From: Cellulosimicrobium sp. Marseille-Q4280
Lineage (GTDB): Bacteria; Actinomycetota; Actinomycetes; Actinomycetales; Cellulomonadaceae
Direction of reading: 5' to 3'
Length of the DNA: 64,000 nucleotides
NCBI RefSeq assembly: GCF_943181405.1
Contig: NZ_CALPBY010000003.1
Coordinates: forward strand, 1 to 64,000
Shown here: piece by piece, positions 40,601 through 47,599 of the stretch
Numbering within the stretch: the first letter of the stretch is position 1
Layout: every line of letters starts with the position of its first letter
The notes under the pieces: model-generated
What the model saw: only the letters and a program-made list of their open reading frames with translations
Database searches by the model: none
Told to the model about the DNA's origin: nothing
Position numbers and translations under genes: made by a program

Positions 40601-40999
40601 GCGTACACCATGTCGCAGGTGTCCAGCTACGCCGTCGGCGCCCAGCAGCAGCTGAACGTGCGCTGCTTCAACCCGGCGTCCGGCGCCGCGTCGGCCGCCA
40701 CGGGCCCGCACGGCCCGATCGAGATGTGGCACCCGGTGCCGACCCCGTCCGGCGTGCAGATCTGGGTGTCGGACTGGCGCACGCTGACCTGGACCGGCGC
40801 CTGCCCGGCGGGCATGACATTCCGCGCCGACTGGTGGGTCCAGGCCGCGTTCGGCGGCACCGGCCAGCAGAACGTCGGCGCCGGCTCCTGGGCCAACACC
40901 GGGCAGGGCTGGGGCGCAGGCAACGCCAGCGTCTCCGCCTGGTGCGTGGCGCCCGGCGGCCGCACATCTGCACGTGTCGGCGCTGTCGGCTACTTCTGA
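37613..40999 (+). CDS. large pilus-associated surface protein with LamG and fibronectin domains
   Basis: 1128 residues; GTG preceded by GAGGA, 8 nt after the previous stop. The N-terminus 'RGAMQWIVIVTLLIASFATA' is PilX-like: a short basic leader and one helix, but without the pilin Glu at +5. Residues 40-450 are a cell-surface region with several cysteines. Residues about 459-646 match a LamG/concanavalin-like fold ('YWRLNEPSGLVALDSAGD', 'TLYVDSIAKG', 'GVLHDVVVYGRTLTQQEV'). Fibronectin-like domains span about 659-930, and a Trp/Tyr-rich 200-residue domain ends the protein. With the lectin minor pilin it would form the adhesive tip. A CCGCACAT box lies inside its last codons. Confidence 0.82.
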   Translation: MNNMRQRGAMQWIVIVTLLIASFATAMVTIAVAHISRTDATNDLVAVTQRTDVAVADAVALLSAGEVLPATRATATTTCDEVGNRPVCSAYWALPRPGNATEPVRYDLITNSWVDNDRDQLPPSDANRVRAVRVPLEAVTYQTRDGLGPKSEAGKIRYNATPPGPFGNALFGFTSTQINGPSVTVSSYNSTSGDLGTGNGVVASGGFVSYGTGTDADSTILYGSAGAGGVSTTRCTGDTCDESDVTVLTHSYSPATEASVAWMDSATCTAVVEGNWVASERGARIDTPTLCVKGSLIIDVPTRVTIPTVALYVHGSIELAASLNAPTINQLGNPAKLFVYSAGQAVTITPTETANPGTAVAAMLYAPRAACSTDPANAKAGGSYAGQMNWYGSLVCDTVSLGGSWRHLYDDAGTVRYADPVPGAAKAWTTGTYDVIDTGDSWDIPSGWETGTCVLPAPVDAISYWRLNEPSGLVALDSAGDSDLEWTTTDRGEGLCGKAAKLRSGGAAVSDQALRSATQGVTLEWWGSGDPQSYNTAQTVQAAGVRAVMNSIGHVVVEAGGTQSRVPFTIQNRDKPHLYQVTVTNDGAVTLYVDSIAKGTAKVGSPTAGGPTVLANGNRGVLHDVVVYGRTLTQQEVNDRWANWNENVSFTPSNPGVPVTAPTNVRDNGTQVQTVRMAWDAPGGTLPPEGEFSGDLIAQVAPLTGGSFSTFATMPLGTTELAEPAPALGENRYRICVRYNGDTWCSSAIELVTLDVPGVPTVTVSEVAGDSARFSWGATTDAATYAYQYRVDGGAWSSTTSNAAALSRVVTVSSGAKIEFRVRGVNAAGSSDWSAVAVADLIPGTPTMSVGSITSTTARYSWTTVAGAARYETQYRVNGGGWSGVSNVGTATSQTQGPSTQGTKIESRVRAVSAAGVAGAWSNAPVGQLTITAAKVNGWDTYSSYPQMFARLKYSGGAICPPGTIPQTQKRDRPTNGNWNPWVQTWVNGTANSTVTAYTMSQVSSYAVGAQQQLNVRCFNPASGAASAATGPHGPIEMWHPVPTPSGVQIWVSDWRTLTWTGACPAGMTFRADWWVQAAFGGTGQQNVGAGSWANTGQGWGAGNASVSAWCVAPGGRTSARVGAVGYF
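40960..40967 (+). promoter_or_regulatory. CCGCACAT box, leadered type, upstream of 41023
   Basis: Embedded in the 3' end of the preceding coding sequence; 55 nt separate it from the next start, which has a perfect AAGGAGG. It could be a chance match, since the bases also encode residues of the upstream protein. Confidence 0.4.
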
Positions 41000-41022
41000 T
41001 GCCCGCCCCCTCAAGGAGGACC

Positions 41023-41772
41023 GTGAACACCACCGAGCCCGAGCGCAACGCGGGAGCAGACGTGCTCGACGTCCAGCCCGAGCGTCCCGCCCGCTCGCGC
41101 GAGCGAGGGCGCCAGCGCCCCTCGCGCCCCAGCCCGCGCCGGCGCCTGGTCTCGCTGCTCGTGCTCGGCGGTCTCGTCTGCGGGATCGCCGGTGCCGGCG
41201 CGCTAGCCCTCGTGCAGACCGCGCTCGAGGAGCCTGCGCCCCCGCCCACCGTCATGGGGCCGCAGTCCGTCGTCGCGCCGACCGAGAAGCCGGCCGACCC
41301 GGACCCCGTCGTCCCCGAGCCGGCCGCGACCCAGGCCGACGGCACCGCGATGCCCAAGGCCGGCGACACCTTCGACGCCGACCCGGGCCTGCTGACCGAC
41401 GGGCTGCGGGCCATCGGCCTCAACGACGGCACCTGGCACGTCGTGGACCCGTTCACCGACCTGCCCGAGCCTGTCGTGGCCGACATCGTCGAGGCCGCCG
41501 CCCCCGCCAACGGCATGGGCGACATGCAGCAGGCCACCGCGGCCCGCGAGGACGTCGACACCTGGGTGCACTCCCAGACCGGTCTGCACCCGGTGCTGAT
41601 CATCCCGTGGACGAACACCGACGGCAGCGCAGCGTGGGCGTTCTGGGCCCGTGACGACGTCGCGTCGTTCCTGTCCAAGCCCGGCACCAAGGACGAGGTG
41701 CTGGCCGCGGCGCAGGAGTGGATCGACGCCCACGAGAACCCGTTCCCGTTCACCATCATCGTCACCGAGTAG
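41023..41772 (+). CDS. membrane-anchored hypothetical protein of the pilus locus, 249 aa
   Basis: GTG with AAGGAGG at 41013-41019. A 48-residue basic cytoplasmic part precedes one transmembrane helix ('LVSLLVLGGLVCGIAGAGAL'), then a Pro-rich spacer and an extracytoplasmic domain of about 150 residues containing 'LRAIGLNDGTWHVVDPFTDL' and 'TGLHPVLIIPWTNTDG'. No known family. The position between the adhesin gene and a second anchored protein suggests an accessory role in pilus assembly. Confidence 0.75.
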   Translation: MNTTEPERNAGADVLDVQPERPARSRERGRQRPSRPSPRRRLVSLLVLGGLVCGIAGAGALALVQTALEEPAPPPTVMGPQSVVAPTEKPADPDPVVPEPAATQADGTAMPKAGDTFDADPGLLTDGLRAIGLNDGTWHVVDPFTDLPEPVVADIVEAAAPANGMGDMQQATAAREDVDTWVHSQTGLHPVLIIPWTNTDGSAAWAFWARDDVASFLSKPGTKDEVLAAAQEWIDAHENPFPFTIIVTE

Positions 41773-41785
41773 GAGGGGCAGCGAC

Positions 41786-42169
41786 ATGGACCGCACACCA
41801 CAGCGCGGCGACTCCGCGTGGGCCCTGGGCCTGACCGACGGCACCGAGCCCGTCGGTCAGGGGCGCGCCGCCGCCCCCGGCGAGGACCCCTGGGCGCTGC
41901 CGCCGCGCCCACGCGTGCGTCGCACGACCGACACCGGGCCGGTCGCCGTCGTCGAGCAGCCGCCCGCGCCGCCGGTCAGCGCGCTCGCCACGAGCATCGT
42001 GGCCGCCGCGGTGTCGGCGTCGTTCGCGACGGTCGCCTACGCCCAGTCGCGGCGCGTGGAGAACCTCAAGCCGCGCCCGCAGGCCACCTGGACGCGCGAC
42101 GTCACCCCGGTCGAGCGGGTCGACCCGCTGCAGGCCCGCGCCGTGCTCGAGGAGCTGGCCGGCCTGTAG
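41786..42169 (+). CDS. small membrane protein of the pilus locus, 127 aa
   Basis: ATG 41786 has an AGGAGGGG Shine-Dalgarno sequence. The Pro/Asp-rich N-terminal half is cytoplasmic; one hydrophobic helix ('SALATSIVAAAVSASFATVA') lies near residues 69-90; the C-terminus is short and charged. No family recognised. A strong terminator follows, so it closes the operon begun at 35205. Confidence 0.7.
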   Translation: MDRTPQRGDSAWALGLTDGTEPVGQGRAAAPGEDPWALPPRPRVRRTTDTGPVAVVEQPPAPPVSALATSIVAAAVSASFATVAYAQSRRVENLKPRPQATWTRDVTPVERVDPLQARAVLEELAGL

Positions 42170-42179
42170 GCCATCGCGG

Positions 42180-42225
42180 CACGACGAAGCCCCGGCGCCA
42201 TCTCGGCGGCCGGGGCTTCGTCGTG
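42180..42225 (+). terminator. 16-bp perfect hairpin terminator
   Basis: The arms CACGACGAAGCCCCGG and CCGGGGCTTCGTCGTG enclose a 14-nt loop. It lies between the convergent genes 41786(+) and 42248(-). Confidence 0.85.
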
Positions 42226-42247
42226 TGCGGGGCGGTGCGGGCGGCCC

Positions 42248-42934
42248 TCAGGCGCTCTGGTGCAGCCCGAACCCGTCCAGGGTCGCCGACAGGCGCACCC
42301 ACTCCACCGGGCCCAGCACCTCGCGCGCCGCGGCGCACGGGTCGCCGCCGAACGAGTGCGCCTGCTGCTCGATGAGCTGCCAGCGCGCCAGCGCCGACAT
42401 CAGCGACAGGTCCGCGACCTGGTCGGCCATGACCACCAGGTGCGCCCGGATCGCCCACGAGGCGCGCTCGGGGCCGGAGGTGGACGCGACCTTCGCCCGG
42501 GCGGTGGCCAGGAACCCGTCGAGCGTCTCGTCGCCGATGGCGGCCTCACGCACCTGCGCCGGGGTGACGACCCCGAGCTGGTCCAGGTGGTTGATCGGCG
42601 GGAAGAACAGCGGGATCGCCAGCGCCCGCATCGACACCGACCAGCCCTCGCGCAGCACCTCGACGGTGTCGTGCGCGCTCAGGTCGGAGCCGTCCAGGGT
42701 CAGCGCCGGGCGCATCACCTGGGTCGCCATCGAGAAGAACGAGCCGGCCGGGTCGTTGGTACCCGACGCCTTGGACCACAGGCCCGACATCACCTTGTGC
42801 ATGTCGGAGACGATCTGGGCGGCCAGCGCGCCGGGCGCGTCACGCAGCCGTGCCCGCTCCCGGGAGAGCTCGACGTACTGGGCCGAGGCGTGCGCGTCGA
42901 AGCTGCGCCGCGCGGACGTGGTGAGGCCGCTCAT
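42248..42934 (-). CDS. hypothetical protein of the ABC exporter operon, 228 aa
   Basis: A soluble, mainly helical protein ('YVELSRERARLRDAPGALAA', 'ARWQLIEQQAHSFGGDPCAA') with no membrane helix. The ATG overlaps the stop of the permease gene (ATGA), so it is the last gene of a four-gene operon starting at 45814. No family recognised; it could be a substrate-handling or regulatory partner of the transporter. Confidence 0.75.
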   Translation of the reverse strand: MSGLTTSARRSFDAHASAQYVELSRERARLRDAPGALAAQIVSDMHKVMSGLWSKASGTNDPAGSFFSMATQVMRPALTLDGSDLSAHDTVEVLREGWSVSMRALAIPLFFPPINHLDQLGVVTPAQVREAAIGDETLDGFLATARAKVASTSGPERASWAIRAHLVVMADQVADLSLMSALARWQLIEQQAHSFGGDPCAAAREVLGPVEWVRLSATLDGFGLHQSA

Positions 42935-44415
42935 TCGGTACCTGCCTGTGCGAGGGCCCGGGCGCTGCGCGAGTGCCAGGACCGGATGGACATCATGAGC
43001 AGACCGGCGCCGGTGCCGGTCAGGATCAAGGTGGCCGCCACTCGGGCGACCATGTGCGACTCCTCGGCTGCGACCAGCACCGGCCAGGTCGTCGCGCCCC
43101 ACACCACGCCGGACGCCACACCGAGGCGCACCAGCTCCACGAGGGTGACCGAGTCCGGCACGAGCGGGCCGCCGCGCTCGATGCCCGCGCCGACCGGGCG
43201 TCGCACCGCACGGTGCACGGACAGCCCGGCGAGCAGGGCCACGGCCGCCGGGGCGGCCAGCGCGAACGAGACGAGCTGGTCCGGGGCGAGCACCGCGATG
43301 CCTGCGCCCGCGACGACCAGCACGGCAGCGGGGACGGCGACGGCCAGCTGGGCGCCGGCGCGAGCCATCGCCGCGGCCACGGACGGCAGGGAGGAGATCC
43401 ATGCCGCGCCGCGCCCGTGGGCGGCCAGGAAGTTCGAGGTGAAGGTCAGCGACCACGCCAGCGGCACGATCACGGCGACCGAGACCACGGTGACGTCGCG
43501 GGCGAACGCGACCAGCGCGACGGTGGCCAGCAGCGCCATCGTCATGCCCGAGCGGACCGCGGCCGACCGCATCGCGGGCACCGCCAGGGACGCCCGGGCG
43601 GCGGCGAACGGCTCGGTCGGGATCCGCACCGAGCGGACCTGCCCGGCCACGCGCGCCGGGGCGACGTTCGCCGAGGCCGCGCACGCCCACAGGCCGCCGC
43701 ACAGCGCCGCGAGGCCCGCGACAGCCACCGACGCCCCGGCGAGGGCTGCGGGACCGTCCAGCAGCCACCAGGCGGCCGAGAGCAGGTGCTGCCAGGACAG
43801 CGCCGCGACAGCCCCGACGGCCACGCCGGCCCCGGTCAGGGTCCAGCGGGCACGGCGGGTGCGCGGCAGCAGGGTCGCGGCCCACGCGGCACCCACCTGC
43901 AGCAGGTGCAGCACGACCACCAGGGCCATCGCGGTGGCGATCACCCGGGGGCGGCCCTGCCCGTCGGCGGTCAGCACCGAGGCGGCCCCGGTCAGGGTCG
44001 CCAGCTGCAGTGCGGGCACGACAGAGATCGCCGCGGCGCCCACCGACTCCAGGTACCGGGTCAGGTGCCCGGTACGGACCAGGGCACCCAGCGGCGCGGC
44101 CAGCAGGCGGCTGTTGCCGGTGTGGGTCGCCAGGGTCATCAGCGACGTCGCCGCCGCGCCGGCCAGCGCCAGCGCCCACACCCGCTCGGGATGCTCGAGC
44201 GCGAAGCCCAGCACGGTGCGCGCCGCGTCACCCTGGGAGTCCATCGGCCGGGCGGCCTCGCGCAGCACGTCACCGAGCTTGGAGGTCACCGCGACCATCA
44301 GCAGGCACGCGACGAACCCGACCCACATGGCGAACCGGGCACCCGGAGACCGCAGGCCCCGCCAGCGCGCCGCGGCCAGCACCCGGGCGGTGCGGACCTG
44401 CGCCAGGGCGCTCAC
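42931..44415 (-). CDS. ABC transporter permease-like membrane protein, 494 aa
   Basis: GTG on a GTGA overlap with the ATPase gene. At least ten hydrophobic helices spread over the whole length, with a cytoplasmic start ('ALAQVRTARVLAAARWRGL') typical of ABC-2 type exporter permeases. No solute-binding motif is visible. With the adjacent ATPase it should form an exporter or an ABC module acting on membrane or wall components. The substrate cannot be read from the sequence. Confidence 0.78.
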   Translation of the reverse strand: MSALAQVRTARVLAAARWRGLRSPGARFAMWVGFVACLLMVAVTSKLGDVLREAARPMDSQGDAARTVLGFALEHPERVWALALAGAAATSLMTLATHTGNSRLLAAPLGALVRTGHLTRYLESVGAAAISVVPALQLATLTGAASVLTADGQGRPRVIATAMALVVVLHLLQVGAAWAATLLPRTRRARWTLTGAGVAVGAVAALSWQHLLSAAWWLLDGPAALAGASVAVAGLAALCGGLWACAASANVAPARVAGQVRSVRIPTEPFAAARASLAVPAMRSAAVRSGMTMALLATVALVAFARDVTVVSVAVIVPLAWSLTFTSNFLAAHGRGAAWISSLPSVAAAMARAGAQLAVAVPAAVLVVAGAGIAVLAPDQLVSFALAAPAAVALLAGLSVHRAVRRPVGAGIERGGPLVPDSVTLVELVRLGVASGVVWGATTWPVLVAAEESHMVARVAATLILTGTGAGLLMMSIRSWHSRSARALAQAGTE

Positions 44416-45146
44416 GCCGCGCTCCGGGCGGCGGCGTCCAGCACGGCGCCGTAGCGGCGCGCGCCGCGGGCACCGGCGAAGTCGCGGCCGAGACCGGCGT
44501 CGCGGACCTTGCCGGCGGTCATCACGGCGACCTGGTCGGCCACCTCGACGGCCCACTCCAGCTGGTGGGTGGACACGATCGCGGCGCCGCCGGCGCTCTG
44601 GTGCTCGGCGACGAGGTCGACGATGGCGCGGGCACCGACGGGGTCGACGCCGTCGAACGGTTCGTCGAGCAGCAGCACCCCGTCCTGGCCGAGGCAGGCC
44701 AGCAGCACCGAGACGCGGCGGGCCACGCCGTGGGAGAACGTGTGCGCGGGGTGGTCGAGCCGGTCGGCGACCGACAGCCGCTCGGCCAGGCCCAGCGCGG
44801 ACGGCCACATCGACAGCCGGCCGGTCGCGGCAAGGGTGATGCCGATGAGCTCGCGCACGGTCATCATCGGCGGCAGGCCACCCACGTCGGGGCAGTAGCC
44901 GATGCGCGAGCGGGTCTTGTCCGCTCCGGCCGCGGAGCGCACGACCTGCCCGTCGACGGCGACGGTCCCGGACGTCAGCGGCCACGCCCCGGCGATCGCC
45001 TTCATGGTGGTCGACTTGCCCGCACCGTTGGAGCCCAGCAGCGCCAGGACCCCGCCGGCGGGCACGCGCAGGCTGACTCCGTCCACGGCGACCTTCCCGC
45101 CGTCGTAGGTGACGTGCAGGTCTCGGACCTCGATCATGGGGGTCAC
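44412..45146 (-). CDS. ABC transporter ATP-binding protein, degenerate signature motif
   Basis: 244 residues. Walker A GSNGAGKST is at 38-46; Q-loop region 'RSRIGYCPDVGGLPPMMTV' (the Gln is missing: Y-C-P-D occupies its place); signature 'TFSHGVARRVSVLLA' where LSGGQ is expected; Walker B 'VLLLDEPFDGVD'; H-switch 'IVSTHQL'. The nucleotide-binding core is intact, but the signature keeps only S and G (SHGVARR), which resembles some ABC-2 exporters with F-S-x-G-M/V. The GTG overlaps the upstream stop; an internal ATG three codons later is an alternative. Confidence 0.85.
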   Translation of the reverse strand: MTPMIEVRDLHVTYDGGKVAVDGVSLRVPAGGVLALLGSNGAGKSTTMKAIAGAWPLTSGTVAVDGQVVRSAAGADKTRSRIGYCPDVGGLPPMMTVRELIGITLAATGRLSMWPSALGLAERLSVADRLDHPAHTFSHGVARRVSVLLACLGQDGVLLLDEPFDGVDPVGARAIVDLVAEHQSAGGAAIVSTHQLEWAVEVADQVAVMTAGKVRDAGLGRDFAGARGARRYGAVLDAAARSAA

Positions 45147-45814
45147 GCGCTGGCCTCGTTCTCGGTCAGGGACGGTGGGGTCTGCCCGGGAGCTCCGGGC
45201 GCGGGCGCGGCGTCGGCGAACAGCGCGTCGATGACCTGCGGCGCCAGGGTCGTGCAGGACTGCAGGGTCCCCCAGGAGGTCGCCACGGCCTGCTCAGGTC
45301 CCAGCTGCCACGGGTAGTCGCCCGGCCAGCGGTGCACGCTGGCGTTCCACTGCGGGTGCTCAGCGACGGCCTCGCGGGCCGCGGCGACGTCAGCGGCGGA
45401 CGCGCCGGCGCCGAGCCACACGATGCGCTGCCCCTGCCACAGGGCGCGCACGCCCTGCTCGGGAGTGGCGGTCCCAGCCCGGGGCAGGTCCGGTGCCATC
45501 CACCCGGCCACCGGCACGTCGGTCTGGTAGGCCAGCGCGCTGGTGACCGGCACGGTGCCGATCGCCGAGTCCAGGGCGATGACCTGCTGGACGGGCCCGC
45601 ACCGCGCCGCCAGCGCCTCGACGCTGGCCGGGGCGTACCGCACGCCGCCGGCGTAGACGTCCTGGGCCTGCAGCGCCGGCGCCGGGTTCAGCATCGACGC
45701 GCCGACCAGGACGACAGCGGCGGCCACGACCAGGGCGTTGCGCACGCCGCGGCGGGTGTGGGCCCGTGCACGCGCGCGAGGCGCACTCGGGTCGTTCCAC
45801 CACGGGTCTGCCAC
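45143..45814 (-). CDS. membrane-anchored protein heading the ABC operon, 223 aa
   Basis: GTG at 45814 with GGAGGAGG 6 nt upstream. A short cytoplasmic region, one helix ('RNALVVAAAVVLVGASML'), then an extracytoplasmic domain with two Cys residues ('AARCGPVQQV', 'LQSCTTLA') that may form a disulphide. 'GQRIVWLGAGASAADVAAAR' and a Trp-rich segment resemble no family I know. As first gene of the operon it may be the extracytoplasmic partner of the exporter. A CCGCACAT box lies 50 nt upstream. Confidence 0.75.
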   Translation of the reverse strand: MADPWWNDPSAPRARARAHTRRGVRNALVVAAAVVLVGASMLNPAPALQAQDVYAGGVRYAPASVEALAARCGPVQQVIALDSAIGTVPVTSALAYQTDVPVAGWMAPDLPRAGTATPEQGVRALWQGQRIVWLGAGASAADVAAAREAVAEHPQWNASVHRWPGDYPWQLGPEQAVATSWGTLQSCTTLAPQVIDALFADAAPAPGAPGQTPPSLTENEASA

Positions 45815-45858
45815 GTACGTCCTCCTCCAGGTCGCCCGGCCGGGCGGCCGCGATCCCC

Positions 45859-46386
45859 CTACCTATGTGCGGCAGGGCTGATCGCCACGCCGGTGACCTC
45901 CGACGGCGGGACGTGCACGATGCGGTCCTCGGTGCGCAGCGACAGGTAGTGCCCGCCGATCATCAGCGCGCCCTCGCGCACCTGCCCGTCGCGCAGCGTC
46001 AGCACGGCGTGCTCGCCGGCCACCTGGGACAGGTCGACGCGGTTGCCGCCCGCCAGGGTGTACCGGTGGGAGGCGGGAGTTGCCAGGCCGCGGTGCGGGG
46101 CGGCGGAGTCGAACGACTTGCCCACGCACTCGGCGGCCATCTCCTGGCAGTAGTCGCGCCCCGGGCCGTCCCCGGCGCCCAGGACGCCGCCGTGCCCGGG
46201 CGCCAGGGACTCCACGCGCCAGGACCAGGTGGACCCGTCGTAGATGACCGTGGCGACGAACCGGCCGTTGGGGTCGACGTAGGGGTCCGAGCGCCAGGCG
46301 TACTGGATGTAGTCCTCCCCCGCCTCGGAGAACTCCCACGGGATGGCGTTCGCGGTGGCGGCGCCGGGGACCATCGGGATGCTCAC
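45859..46386 (-). CDS. hypothetical protein between pilC and the ABC operon, 175 aa
   Basis: GTG with a GAGGGG Shine-Dalgarno sequence, starting 10 bp after the pilC stop on the same strand, so probably the last gene of the pilBTC operon. 175 residues, beta-rich ('GRFVATVIYDGSTWSWRVES', 'HAVLTLRDGQVREGALMIGG'), no signal peptide. The pattern in the second half recalls PilZ-like or small beta-barrel domains, without a clear match. Its last codons contain the box that serves 45814. Confidence 0.7.
   Translation of the reverse strand: MSIPMVPGAATANAIPWEFSEAGEDYIQYAWRSDPYVDPNGRFVATVIYDGSTWSWRVESLAPGHGGVLGAGDGPGRDYCQEMAAECVGKSFDSAAPHRGLATPASHRYTLAGGNRVDLSQVAGEHAVLTLRDGQVREGALMIGGHYLSLRTEDRIVHVPPSEVTGVAISPAAHR
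45865..45872 (-). promoter_or_regulatory. CCGCACAT box, leadered type, upstream of 45814
   Basis: Lies on the - strand inside the end of the 45859 gene. The next start, 45814, is 50 nt away and has GGAGGAGG. Confidence 0.5.
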
Positions 46387-46396
46387 GTAGGGCCCC

Positions 46397-47599
46397 TCAG
46401 CCGATCAGCTCGAAGACGGAGAACATGGGCAGGTACATCGCGAGCAGCTGGACGCCCATCATCGCGCCGACGGTCGTGATCAGGATGGGCTCGAGCGTGG
46501 AGGACATCTTCTTCGTGGCCCGCGAGACCTCGGAGTGGTAGAACTTCGCGACCCGGTCGAGCATCGGCCCGGGGTCGCCGACCTTCTCCCCGGCCCTGAG
46601 CATCTGCGAGGCCATCGTGGGGATGTGCCCGTCGTCGGACAGGTGCACCGACAGGTCCTCGCCGAGCTGGACGTACTCCCCGGCCTTGAGCAGCGCGCCG
46701 GAGATCACCGTGTTGTTCGCCGTCGGGGCGGCCTTGGGGATCGCCTCGATCATCGACACCCCGGACTCAAGCAGCAGCCCCAGGGTGCGCAGCATCCGGG
46801 TCACGGCGAGCTTGCGCGCCAGCGGGCCGAAGATCGGCACGCGCAGCTTGATCGGGTCGATCGTGCGGCGCACGGACTCGCGGTGCTTGTTGCGCCGCCA
46901 CCACACCGCGGCGATCGCGGCGAGCACCGCCACGGGGATCGCGACCCACTTCACGACCTCGGAGGCGGCCATCACCATGCGGGTCAGCAGCGGCAGCTCG
47001 CCGCCGAGCTCGTCGAACATGCCGGCGAACCGCGGCAGCAGGAACACCAGCATGATCACCGAGGCGAGGATGCCGACGACCAGGACGGTCAGCGGGTAGG
47101 TGGAGGCCTGCTTGACGTCGGCGGCGAGCTCGGCCTGCTCCTCGAGCGTGTCGGCCGTGGCCAGCAGCGCGGTGTCCAGGAAGCCGCCGCTCTGGGCGGC
47201 GCTGACGGCGTTGATCAGCAGCGCGGGGAACACCGACGGGTGGCGCTCGAACGCCGCGGCGAGCGAGGAGCCGGCATCGACGTCGGTCGCGACGGCGTCC
47301 ACCGCGGAGGCGAGCGTGGGGTGCTCGATCTCCTTGCTCATCATGCGCAGCGCCTCGAGCACCGACAGGTCGGCGGCGACGATGGTGGCGAACATCCGCA
47401 CGAACTGGTTCAGCTCGTCCGGCTTGACCCGCTTGGGCCCGCCGATCTCCATCTTCATGCCGGTGCCGACCTTCTTCACCGACAGCAGGGTCGCTCCGCG
47501 CAGGGATGCGCCGGCGCGCACCTCGTCCTCGTTGTCGGCGGTGATGCGCTCCGGGACGATCGTGGAGCCGACCAGGTAGCGAACGTCGAACTGGGGCAT
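46397..47599 (-). CDS. pilC: type IV pilus inner-membrane platform protein PilC
   Basis: 400 residues with two T2SSF domains (about 70-190 and 270-390). Key landmarks are 'VRMFATIVAADLSVLEALRM', 'YPLTVLVVGILASVIMLVFL', 'TRMLRTLGLLLESGVSMIEA' and the C-terminal helix with 'TTVGAMMGVQLLAMYLPMF'. Length and three membrane segments match PilC/GspF. It forms the membrane rotor on which PilB and PilT act. The ATG overlaps the pilT stop (ATGA) and has GGAGGT upstream. Confidence 0.95.
   Translation of the reverse strand: MPQFDVRYLVGSTIVPERITADNEDEVRAGASLRGATLLSVKKVGTGMKMEIGGPKRVKPDELNQFVRMFATIVAADLSVLEALRMMSKEIEHPTLASAVDAVATDVDAGSSLAAAFERHPSVFPALLINAVSAAQSGGFLDTALLATADTLEEQAELAADVKQASTYPLTVLVVGILASVIMLVFLLPRFAGMFDELGGELPLLTRMVMAASEVVKWVAIPVAVLAAIAAVWWRRNKHRESVRRTIDPIKLRVPIFGPLARKLAVTRMLRTLGLLLESGVSMIEAIPKAAPTANNTVISGALLKAGEYVQLGEDLSVHLSDDGHIPTMASQMLRAGEKVGDPGPMLDRVAKFYHSEVSRATKKMSSTLEPILITTVGAMMGVQLLAMYLPMFSVFELIG

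Noticed and set aside
40960-40967. CCGCACAT inside the 3' end of the LamG protein as a certain box
   Set aside because: Kept only at low confidence, because it encodes amino acids of that protein and the 41023 gene has a strong Shine-Dalgarno sequence and likely belongs to the 35205 operon.
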